7,736 bases of DNA. Origin: Clostridia bacterium. Lineage in GTDB: Bacteria; Bacillota; Clostridia; Oscillospirales; CAG-272. The translations under genes were made by a program, and so were the position numbers. The notes beneath the pieces are model-generated. The model was not told the origin of the DNA, made no database searches, and saw nothing but the letters and a program-made list of their open reading frames with translations. Shown here piece by piece: positions 1-5,334 of this stretch. The DNA is taken from NCBI GenBank assembly GCA_017504335.1, contig JAFVRI010000013.1:1-7736 (forward strand). The letters are read 5' to 3'. The first letter of the stretch is position 1. Every line of letters starts with the position of its first letter.

Positions 1-16
1 CTTTTTGTTTTTGCGT

Positions 17-547
17 TCATTTCTTCAAAACATCGATCCGAATGATCGCTGAGATCACCGAGGTCAGCATGATCAGGTCACTGCACATTCCCGCGATGTT
101 GAACATATAGATGTTATACATCAGCCAGCAAGGGGTACTGATCAGGTTGAGGATTCGAATGACCCTCGTGTTATTGATCCCCAATGCAATCGACGAGATC
201 AGCTTGGCAAGGATCACGAAGATACTGACCCATCCGTGCCAGGAAAGCGATCCGATGACCACAAACATGATGCCGAATACGATCTGAAAGGGCAATGTGC
301 TCTTCCCTTTTCGGATACGCAACCAATACACCCCGTTGGAAATACAGCTGGCAAAATTCACCACCATGCCCGTATATCCGCCCAACAGCAGATACTGAAA
401 ACCGCTGATCAGCTCATTGGAGATCTTACATGCCACGATACGGTGATACTGCTTTTGCTGCATCCCGATGGCAACCAGCAGGGTTCCCAAAAAGCCGATC
501 CCCTGCACAAAATACGGATTCTTCAAAATTGAAAGCAAAAATTCCAT
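17..547 (-). CDS. YgjV-family inner-membrane protein
   Basis: A 176-residue polytopic membrane protein that I recognise as YgjV-like (Imp-YgjV family), whose biochemical function is unknown. It is mostly hydrophobic, with about five or six membrane segments. The family pattern is visible: Q15-G-I-G near the N-terminus, then QYLLLGGYTGMVVNFAS (51-67), and near the C-terminus RILNLISTPCWLMYN (131-145) followed by an IAG turn and a last helix ending in IIRID. Length fits the family. The ATG is preceded by AAGGG about five bases upstream, a modest ribosome binding site. The gene diverges from the DeoR-type regulator and its likely promoter overlaps that regulator's putative operator, so the regulator may control it. 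No partner gene reveals a substrate. The family call is from memory of the conserved pattern. Confidence 0.85.
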   Translation of the reverse strand: MEFLLSILKNPYFVQGIGFLGTLLVAIGMQQKQYHRIVACKISNELISGFQYLLLGGYTGMVVNFASCISNGVYWLRIRKGKSTLPFQIVFGIMFVVIGSLSWHGWVSIFVILAKLISSIALGINNTRVIRILNLISTPCWLMYNIYMFNIAGMCSDLIMLTSVISAIIRIDVLKK

Positions 548-553
548 TTTCCC

Positions 554-582
554 TTGCCCTTTTTCTCAAACTGTGATACAAT
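554..582 (+). promoter_or_regulatory. Putative promoter of the DeoR-family gene
   Basis: TTGCCC (554-559), a 17-base spacer, then TACAAT (577-582) preceded by TG one base upstream (574-575), giving an extended -10. The predicted start of transcription, near 589, lies just before the three operator-like half-sites, so a protein bound there would block early elongation. This leaves a leader of about 75 bases before the ATG. Confidence 0.6.
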
Positions 583-609
583 CATATCATACGAACAAAT
601 AAAACACAA
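574..609 (-). promoter_or_regulatory. Putative promoter of the YgjV-family gene
   Basis: On the minus strand TTGTGT (bases 604-609) is followed 17 bases later by TATGAT (581-586), a reasonable sigma-A-type promoter pointing at the YgjV gene. Its spacer contains one of the CGAACA half-sites (592-597), so a bound repressor would cover it. It overlaps the opposing promoter of the regulator. The assignment rests only on consensus match and position. Confidence 0.5.
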
Positions 610-638
610 GATTTGTTCGAACGATCGATCATCGAACA
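592..638. promoter_or_regulatory. Putative DeoR-type operator, three CGAACA half-sites
   Basis: CGAACAAAT (592-600) and ATTTGTTCG (611-619) form a perfect 9-bp inverted repeat with a 10-base spacer. TGTTCGA (614-620) is shared with a second inverted repeat completed by TCGAACA (632-638) after 11 bases. The three half-sites alternate in orientation about 20 bp apart, near two helical turns. They lie between the promoters and the regulator's start codon, and within the opposing promoter. DeoR-family proteins are oligomers that bind such repeated sites, so autoregulation is the natural inference. Confidence 0.55.
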
Positions 639-663
639 TGCATCAAACACGGAGGCAAGGGAT

Positions 664-1356
664 ATGAAATTCAACGAACGGCAAAATCAGATCATGGAAT
701 TGGTAGAGAAAAGGCAGAGAGTATCGGTACACACCCTTGCCAAAACGCTCTATGTCAGCGAGATGACGGTGCGCAGAGATCTTGCGTACATGGAGCGGGA
801 GGGTGCTTTGCGCCGTTATCACGGCGGTGCCATGGCGATCGAAAAGGACATGGACTATTCCATTGATCTGCGTATGCACATCAACGAAAAAGAAAAGCGG
901 GACCTTGCCAAGCGTGCCGAGCGTTATCTGGAAAACGGTCAAACGATCTTTCTGCCCGCCTCCTCCACCTGTGCCTTTCTTCTTCCCTCGCTGAAGCGCT
1001 ACGAGGATCTTTGCGTCATCACCAATTCGGTTCAGTTCATGCTTCTTCTGTCAAAAATGAAGATCCGCTGTATTTTGTCGGGCGGTGAATACGTGGAGCA
1101 AAATAAAATGCTCATCGGAAGAGGCGCGGAATATTTTCTGCGATCGGTCAATTCCAACATTGCCTTCCTTGCTTGCGACGGCATTTCGGAGGATGGCACG
1201 GTTTCGGTGGAGGATGAGCATACCGCCGAGATCGTACGGATCGGTTTTCAGAATTCCGAGAAGCGGATCATTCTTGCCGATCACACCAAGCTCGGACGGA
1301 AATATACCTACAACATCTGCCGAACCGAAGAAGCAGACGACATTCTGGTGATCTGA
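664..1356 (+). CDS. DeoR-family transcriptional regulator
   Basis: A 230-residue DNA-binding regulator of the DeoR family, typically repressors of sugar metabolism that sense a phosphorylated sugar. The N-terminal winged helix-turn-helix spans about residues 3-58, starting ERQNQIMELV and holding the diagnostic VSEMTVRRDLAYME and LRRYHGGA stretches. The rest is a DeoRC sensor domain with PASST, VITNS, SGGE, FLACDG and ADHTKLGR segments. The ATG at 664 is chosen over an upstream in-frame TTG at 613 because GGAGG (651-655) sits eight bases before it, and because the TTG would place codons inside the operator. It is slightly shorter than the usual 250 residues. No sugar operon adjoins it, so the effector is unknown. 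It converges on the DUF2383 gene with a one-base gap. Confidence 0.93.
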   Translation: MKFNERQNQIMELVEKRQRVSVHTLAKTLYVSEMTVRRDLAYMEREGALRRYHGGAMAIEKDMDYSIDLRMHINEKEKRDLAKRAERYLENGQTIFLPASSTCAFLLPSLKRYEDLCVITNSVQFMLLLSKMKIRCILSGGEYVEQNKMLIGRGAEYFLRSVNSNIAFLACDGISEDGTVSVEDEHTAEIVRIGFQNSEKRIILADHTKLGRKYTYNICRTEEADDILVI

Positions 1357-1357
1357 C

Positions 1358-1792
1358 TCACAGATATTCCCGCAGACCCACGGCAAGCTGCTCCTCCAGC
1401 TTGATGAGCCGCTTGGCTACGTCCTTGGAAAATTCATCTGCCGCGGCATATTCGTTGAGATAACGGCAAAGGGTTTTCACGCCCATGTTGCACCCGTCGG
1501 TGATCAGGTCGGCAATGGTATGATCCGACTCATGCATGGCAAGCTTCATGTTGGTCTTCATCCAAGACATCCCCTTGGCAATGGGACTGGGCTCCTTGCC
1601 CTCGTCATGGAAATCCCCAAGCTTCTTTTCGATCTCCTTTTCCAGCGCATCATGCGCCAGCTTGCAATCCACCAGATGCTCCTTTAAGGTTGCGTCCTTC
1701 ACGTAGTCCAACACCTCTCGGATGGCGGAAACACCCATTTTGACCCCTGCGTCACACTCCCTTAACAGTTTAATCGTATCCTGCTCGATCAT
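1358..1792 (-). CDS. DUF2383 (ferritin-like) domain protein
   Basis: A soluble, largely helical protein of 144 residues. The opening TIKLLRECDAGVKMGVSAI and the later HESDHTIADLITDGCNMGVKTL match what I recall of DUF2383/PaaA-type ferritin-like proteins of Clostridia, predicted four-helix bundles whose role is unknown. Possible ligand residues are present (E12, D14, H43, H88, E89, D91, H92), but metal binding is not shown by the sequence alone. No signal peptide or membrane segment is visible. The ATG has AAGGAG six bases upstream. The stop codon lies one base from that of the DeoR gene on the other strand, and the start is 68 bases from that of the divergent amidohydrolase. No clear promoter could be assigned on this strand. 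Confidence 0.8.
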   Translation of the reverse strand: MIEQDTIKLLRECDAGVKMGVSAIREVLDYVKDATLKEHLVDCKLAHDALEKEIEKKLGDFHDEGKEPSPIAKGMSWMKTNMKLAMHESDHTIADLITDGCNMGVKTLCRYLNEYAAADEFSKDVAKRLIKLEEQLAVGLREYL

Positions 1793-1811
1793 ATCGTTTC
1801 TCCTTACATAA

Positions 1812-1841
1812 TTGATTTTTTTCGATGGATACTATTAGTAT
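1812..1841 (+). promoter_or_regulatory. Weak promoter candidate with palindrome upstream of the hydrolase
   Basis: TTGATT (1812-1817), 18 bases, then TAGTAT (1836-1841) is the best sigma-A-like match, giving a very short leader. The -10 is contained in a perfect palindrome ATACTA-T-TAGTAT (1829-1841) that could be an operator. Both are short AT-rich motifs and may be chance. Confidence 0.35.
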
Positions 1842-1860
1842 GAACCAAAAGGAGATTGAT

Positions 1861-2796
1861 ATGTGTACCGCGATTCATAAAGATCATTTGTTCGGACGGA
1901 CGCTGGACCTGGAGTGCTCCTTCGGGGAATCCGTCACCCTGACCCCGCGAGGCTGTCCCCTTTCTTTTCTCTACGACAATCCTCTTTCGCGCCACCTTGC
2001 GTTTTGGGGATGCGCCCATGTCCGAGACGGACGCGCCTTTTATTATGACGGCATGAACGAGGCAGGAGTCGCCATTGCCGCTCTGAATTTTCCCGTCAGC
2101 GCCCACTACGCGCCCCCCAAGCCCTCCTATCGGAATCTTGCCTCCTTTGAGGTCATCCCCGCCCTGCTTAGCCAATGCCAATCGGCAGAGGAGGCAAAAG
2201 ATTTTCTGAAGAAGGCACACATTACCGACGATGCGGCGCACAAGGAGCTGCCCACCACCCCTCTGCATTGGATGGTTGCGGACCTGCGCAAATCCTTCGT
2301 GGCAGAGCCAACCGCCGAGGAGCTGAGGATCTACGACAACCCCGTGGGAGTGCTGACCAACGAGCCTCCCTTTCCCTATCACATGACTCATCTTTCCGAC
2401 TACCTTTCGCTTTCCCCCATCCCCCCCGAAAATCATCTTGCGCCCTCCCTCTCGCTGTCTCCCTACTCCCGCGGAATGGGTGCCATGGGGCTTCCGGGAG
2501 ACGGCTCCTCCGCCTCCCGATTTGTGCGGGCGGTCTACGGAAGAGAGCATCTGCAATGGAATGCCGATCATAAAATCGAGGATTTTTTCCACCTGATGGA
2601 CACGGTGGCACAGCCCAAGGGGCTTTCCGTAACCGACAAGGGCGAGCCCATCTATACCGTCTATACCGATTGCATGGACCTGTCCGCCCTTTCCTATTCC
2701 TATACCACCTATGGGAACCGCACCGTCCGCTCCCATTCGTTTCGCGATCTCCCCCTTGATGGGGATACCGTCTTTCACGTCCCCATGGATTCCTAG
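1861..2796 (+). CDS. Choloylglycine hydrolase family (bile-salt-hydrolase-like)
   Basis: A 311-residue N-terminal-nucleophile hydrolase of the linear-amide C-N hydrolase family (bile salt hydrolase / penicillin V acylase). Met1 is removed so that Cys2 becomes the nucleophile, which fixes the start at MCTAI; AAAAGGAG ends six bases before it, and the longer in-frame start at 1825 is wrong. Family active-site residues are all present: C2, R13 and D16 in FGRTLD, N76 in LNFP, N167 in VLTN, R220 in ASRF. LHWMVAD (135-141) and GLPGD (210-214) also match. The sequence pattern resembles bile salt hydrolases more than acylases, and YSRG (202-205) falls in the loop linked in lactobacilli to taurine-conjugate preference. 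There is no signal peptide, so it should be cytoplasmic. No transporter adjoins it. Substrate is inferred; length is close to the usual 315-330. Confidence 0.92.
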   Translation: MCTAIHKDHLFGRTLDLECSFGESVTLTPRGCPLSFLYDNPLSRHLAFWGCAHVRDGRAFYYDGMNEAGVAIAALNFPVSAHYAPPKPSYRNLASFEVIPALLSQCQSAEEAKDFLKKAHITDDAAHKELPTTPLHWMVADLRKSFVAEPTAEELRIYDNPVGVLTNEPPFPYHMTHLSDYLSLSPIPPENHLAPSLSLSPYSRGMGAMGLPGDGSSASRFVRAVYGREHLQWNADHKIEDFFHLMDTVAQPKGLSVTDKGEPIYTVYTDCMDLSALSYSYTTYGNRTVRSHSFRDLPLDGDTVFHVPMDS

Positions 2797-2933
2797 TCAA
2801 GACCACCGGCCGTGCCGATGGCTTGCACAAGCCCCCCTTGGGACATTCCACACGCTGAGCCTATAGACTCGCCGAATGATTCGACACTTGCGATAGTCGC
2901 CCTACCGTCACAGATGTGGCGACCTTCTTTCGC
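2797..2933. other. Non-coding, hairpin-rich intergenic segment
   Basis: No credible gene. Several short inverted repeats follow one another: a CCA-CGGC / GCCG-TGG imperfect hairpin near 2808-2822, GGCTTG/CAAGCC with a two-base loop just after it, GAGCC/GACTC around 2860-2872, and GTCGCC/GGCGAC enclosing 2897-2922. Such serial hairpins recall, from memory only, the non-coding tails of IS200/IS605-type elements in gut Clostridia, but no transposase is present. It abuts the palindromic element at 2934. Confidence 0.4.
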
Positions 2934-3052
2934 CTCCCTTGTGTAAAGGGAGGTGGCACGGCTTGCCGTGACGGAGGGATTGTTTTATGATGTTTTTTGC
3001 CACGAGTACAATCCCTCAGTCGCTTCGCGACAGCTCCCTTTACACAAGGGAG
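2934..3052. repeat. MITE-like palindromic intergenic element (119 bp)
   Basis: The ends are the 19-bp perfect inverted repeats CTCCCTTGTGTAAAGGGAG (2934-2952) and its complement (3034-3052); each arm is itself a CTCCCTT/AAGGGAG hairpin. Inside are a second inverted pair, GAGGGATTGT (2974-2983) and ACAATCCCTC (3008-3017), plus arm hairpins CACGGC/GCCGTG and GTCGC/GCGAC, whose sequences differ while pairing is kept. It has no coding capacity. The design of nested hairpins in terminal inverted repeats suits a miniature transposable element or dispersed palindromic repeat. Confidence 0.75.
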
Positions 3053-3090
3053 CCTTTCTTTGGAAGGATTCTCACAGGAAGGAATCGGTT

Positions 3091-3202
3091 GGCGATTCTT
3101 TCTCGGGGCGACATCCTCGACGCCCCGTTATAAACCAAAAAGAAATCCGTCGGGACGCAGCAGGGTCCGACGGATTTCTACCTTAGAGAAAAAAGAATCG
3201 CC
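3091..3202. repeat. Nested inverted-repeat segment
   Basis: GGCGATTCTTT (3091-3101) and AAAGAATCGCC (3192-3202) are perfect 11-bp inverted repeats. They enclose a 7-bp hairpin CGGGGCG/CGCCCCG (3104-3110/3121-3127) and the first copy of the AAATCCGTCGG hairpin. A small GAATCG/CGATTC hairpin overlaps the left arm. This may be a second composite repeat element next to the MITE-like one. Confidence 0.5.
3137..3179 (-). terminator. Hairpin copy 1, terminator-like on the minus strand
   Basis: AGAAATCCGTCGG (3141-3153) pairs perfectly with CCGACGGATTTCT (3167-3179) around a 13-base loop. Read on the minus strand the stem runs into a T-rich tract (complement of 3137-3140 and the stem base), as for a rho-independent terminator; on the plus strand no T tract follows. 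The arms are identical to those of copy 2. No gene ends directly before it, so it may be a backup or a repeat-borne unit. Confidence 0.5.
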
Positions 3203-3269
3203 TACCCGTCACACAAAGACGAGGAGTCTGTGTTTCCCCAAGCCATATTTTGTAATAAAAGTTTTGCGG

Positions 3270-3348
3270 AGCTTTTTCAAAAGCGACCAAAATCCGATTC
3301 CAAACTATCTTTACCCCTTGCCAAGCTTTTTTCAAAAAGCGACCAAAA
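3270..3348. repeat. Short direct repeat
   Basis: Bases 3270-3292 and 3324-3348 are near-identical, differing by the length of two homopolymer runs; each carries AGCTTTTT..CAAAA..GCGACCAAAA. Each copy also folds as a GCTTTT/AAAAGC mini-hairpin. They lie between the two copies of the AAATCCGTCGG hairpin, suggesting local duplication or repeat insertion. There is no coding function. Confidence 0.5.
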
Positions 3349-3367
3349 AACTAGTCGTAAGTAATCC

Positions 3368-3414
3368 AAAAAGAAATCCGTCGGGACGCCCGAGGATCCG
3401 ACGGATTTCTTTTT
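3368..3414 (-). terminator. Rho-independent terminator of the GH32-YhhN operon (bidirectional form)
   Basis: A perfect 17-bp stem: A-tract plus AGAAATCCGTCGG (3368-3384) with its complement ending in the T-tract (3398-3414), and a 13-base loop. The T-rich tract appears on both strands. It starts at the last base of the stop codon of the YhhN-like gene, so it should end that operon. The stem arms match copy 1 at 3141-3179. Confidence 0.85.
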
Positions 3415-4121
3415 CAGAGATTTCCTTTTTTGATTTTCAAGGGGAGCAGACTCAGCGCCAGACACACCTGAGAGGGCAAATAAAAGACCCACGCCAGATT
3501 AAAGCCGGGATGCAGAAGTCTTTGTAGCCATTCCTCCTTCGCCACGGAAAGATAGTCTCCAAGCATGGACAGACCGATCACCGTATCACACAGCAAAAAG
3601 AGGAAAAAGCCAACGGAGAGCAGCCACCTCTCGCGGAAGCGAATCGCCGAGCAAAGCAGATTCGAGAAGAGATTGGCATAGTAGACCATGGAAACAAGTG
3701 CCAAGGCATCGGCATTCTCTCCGAGAACCATCCATGTCAGTGCCATGGCAAATACGGATATTGCCCCTCGAAGAAGCCCCTGCCACATCCGTCCACGGGA
3801 CGATTCCTCCATCCAAAGACGCATGCCGTAAGCAAGCTGTACCCCTAAGAAGCAGACCATGGCGGGAAGCTTCTGCTGCTCCTCTGACCAGACCAAAAAG
3901 TAGTCGGCACAAACGGTCAGAAGCAGCGCAAGCTGTGTCCATACATAGGAATGGGTGCGTTCGAAAAAGAGGACAAAAAAGAGACATGCCAAAATCACCG
4001 CGGCATAGGAATAGATCGCGGGTCCTCTTCCCTCACTGACCTGTAGCAATACCCCCAAAGTCACCTCCGCGGCGACGAACACGCCCGAAAGTCCCAATAA
4101 AACTCTTCGGCTTTTGATCAT
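3414..4121 (-). CDS. YhhN/TMEM86-like membrane protein (possible lysoplasmalogenase)
   Basis: A 235-residue polytopic membrane protein with about seven or eight hydrophobic segments. Two membrane aspartates characteristic of YhhN/TMEM86 proteins are visible, D73 in LLLTVCADYFLVW and D179 in FFLFLLCDTVIGL, about 106 residues apart, followed by FYLPSQVCLALS, which corresponds to the family's Y-W-x-x-Q segment. Human TMEM86 members hydrolyse the vinyl-ether bond of lysoplasmalogen; bacterial members are largely untested. The ATG at 4121 is preferred to a GTG at 4136 because GAGGAG stands seven bases before the ATG, whereas the GTG overlaps the upstream stop. It lies 11 bases downstream of the GH32 gene and is surely co-transcribed with it, although no functional link is evident. 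Divergence from the family is considerable, so the call is moderate. Confidence 0.6.
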   Translation of the reverse strand: MIKSRRVLLGLSGVFVAAEVTLGVLLQVSEGRGPAIYSYAAVILACLFFVLFFERTHSYVWTQLALLLTVCADYFLVWSEEQQKLPAMVCFLGVQLAYGMRLWMEESSRGRMWQGLLRGAISVFAMALTWMVLGENADALALVSMVYYANLFSNLLCSAIRFRERWLLSVGFFLFLLCDTVIGLSMLGDYLSVAKEEWLQRLLHPGFNLAWVFYLPSQVCLALSLLPLKIKKGNL

Positions 4122-4132
4122 ATACGCACTCC

Positions 4133-5227
4133 TCACAGTAAAACGGTGTAAACCTCTTTGCCACCGTTGACAAAGACCTCCAGCACATAGCCGTCCCGCA
4201 GGATCTTCAGGTCGTCGATCGCACCCTCATATACCACAGGGCTCCTTCCCTCCCGCTCCACGACAAATCCGCGTTCGGTTCGCTTCACGTAAGGGTCCTC
4301 GTCGGAAAGAAGATGGCGCACCTCCTCCACGGGATAACAGCAGATCTGCCCGTCCTTGAGAAATACCTCCCGAGGCAGAGACATACAGCCCACATCCTTC
4401 TCGGCATAGCCCTTGTATTTCCAACCGGGAACCCATGCGATCAGGATATTCCGTCCCCGACTGTCCCGAAAGATCTGACCCGCATACTGATCGGGGCCCT
4501 TGTCCGCCGAGCCGGAGTGCTCAATATAAAATTTTCCGTCCTCAAGCCGTCCGAGCATCATGGAAAAATAATGTCTCGATTCCAAGGGACAAACCGATGC
4601 CGACAGAAGATAACGGTCACCTGTCGCCATCAGGGACGGGCATTCGGTATAGCGGCAATCCGCCCATTCGCTCATGATGCCCACGTAGTCCCAGTGAAGA
4701 AGATCCTCACTGCGGTAAAGCAACAGCCGCCCCGTCCGTGTTTCGGGATGACCCGTTGCCATGACACAGTAGTAGCTGCCGTCGATCTCACAGACAGCGG
4801 GATCCCGAAAATCGGGACCGCCATCCACGGGATAGTGGTCGATCACGGGATTGCCCTCATATTTTTGAAAATGGATCCCATCCGAGGAGATCGCCACGCT
4901 GACGGTCTGATCGGTGGCGTTCGGTCGTACCGAGGCATAGAAAAGATAGAGAAGCCCGTCCTTTTCAATGGCAGTTCCCGACCAACATCCTCCGTCATCG
5001 TAGGTACAGTCTGGATACAGCGCCACGGGCAGCTCCTCCCACGTGAGAAAATCCTTGGTGCGGGCATGTCCCCAATGCATGGGCTGCTTGGAGGTAGGCA
5101 CCTCATAGTCGGGACAGTGCTGATAGAACAGATGATAGTACCCCTTGTATTCGATCAATCCGTTTGGGTCGTTGACCCAACCCTTTTTTGGCTTGTAATG
5201 ATATTGCAATTTCTGAAGATAATCCAT
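4133..5227 (-). CDS. GH32 beta-fructosidase / sucrose(-6-phosphate) hydrolase
   Basis: A 364-residue glycoside hydrolase of family 32, cleaving terminal beta-fructofuranosyl bonds in sucrose, sucrose-6-phosphate or short fructans. Catalytic signatures are intact: nucleophile D20 in WVNDPNG (17-23), W82-S-G-T, transition-state D142 in FRDPAV, and acid/base E195 in TECPSL. DQYAGQ (246-251) and ILIAW (261-265) complete the five-bladed propeller. No signal peptide is visible, so it should be cytoplasmic. The protein is about 100 residues shorter than common members: after residue 305 only about 60 remain, yet they end with the usual LEVFVNGGKEVYT strand, implying a reduced C-terminal beta-sandwich. 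The start has AAAGGTGG seven bases upstream and a strong promoter. It is first in an operon with the YhhN-like gene. No sugar transporter is present in the window, so the exact substrate is open. Confidence 0.93.
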   Translation of the reverse strand: MDYLQKLQYHYKPKKGWVNDPNGLIEYKGYYHLFYQHCPDYEVPTSKQPMHWGHARTKDFLTWEELPVALYPDCTYDDGGCWSGTAIEKDGLLYLFYASVRPNATDQTVSVAISSDGIHFQKYEGNPVIDHYPVDGGPDFRDPAVCEIDGSYYCVMATGHPETRTGRLLLYRSEDLLHWDYVGIMSEWADCRYTECPSLMATGDRYLLSASVCPLESRHYFSMMLGRLEDGKFYIEHSGSADKGPDQYAGQIFRDSRGRNILIAWVPGWKYKGYAEKDVGCMSLPREVFLKDGQICCYPVEEVRHLLSDEDPYVKRTERGFVVEREGRSPVVYEGAIDDLKILRDGYVLEVFVNGGKEVYTVLL

Positions 5228-5257
5228 GCCCGTTCCACCTTTCGTTTCTTCCCTTTT

Positions 5258-5286
5258 ATTTTACCACATTCTCAAGGGAGAGTCAA
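5258..5286 (-). promoter_or_regulatory. Promoter of the GH32-YhhN operon
   Basis: On the minus strand TTGACT (5281-5286) and TAAAAT (5258-5263) are separated by exactly 17 bases, about 30 bases before the GH32 start codon. This is a near-consensus housekeeping promoter. No clear operator-like palindrome and no copy of the CGAACA half-site was seen here. Confidence 0.8.
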
Positions 5287-5287
5287 G

Positions 5288-5327
5288 AAAAATAAAAGAG
5301 TCATACGCTCCCACAAGCGTATGACTC
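5288..5327 (-). terminator. Terminator of the zinc-ribbon/DUF4190 gene
   Basis: GAGTCATACGCT (5298-5309) and AGCGTATGACTC (5316-5327) form a perfect 12-bp stem with a six-base loop. On the minus strand it is followed by TTTTATTTTT. It lies just after the stop codon at 5335 and directly before the GH32 promoter, insulating the two units. Confidence 0.85.
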
Positions 5328-5334
5328 AAGCTTC

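Noticed and set aside
236..532. Plus-strand ORF antisense to the YgjV-family gene
   Set aside because: A shadow of the membrane protein frame, with His/Gln-rich composition and no start signals.
613..663. Upstream TTG start for the DeoR-family gene
   Set aside because: No ribosome binding site, and it would put codons in the operator-like repeats; the ATG at 664 has GGAGG at ideal spacing.
1825..1860. Upstream ATG start for the hydrolase
   Set aside because: The family needs Cys at position 2 after Met; only the ATG at 1861 gives this.
1804..2778. Long minus-strand ORF (324 codons) antisense to the choloylglycine hydrolase gene
   Set aside because: The plus frame has full family motifs and a good ribosome binding site; the antisense frame has repetitive Gly/Lys-rich composition and no recognisable domain.
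2934..3052. CRISPR-like or tRNA/rRNA reading of the hairpin repeats
   Set aside because: Only one inverted pair is present, with no regularly spaced direct repeats and no cloverleaf or CCA end; no cas genes are nearby.
2953..3527. Plus-strand ORFs across the repeat region (2953-3186 and 2997-3527)
   Set aside because: They run through palindromic repeats and terminator hairpins; the encoded RNPSG..R.RRIS repeats are simply the translated hairpin copies.
4122..4136. GTG start for the YhhN-like gene overlapping the GH32 stop
   Set aside because: GAGGAG is seven bases before the ATG at 4121, so the ATG fits better; translational coupling through the GTG remains possible.
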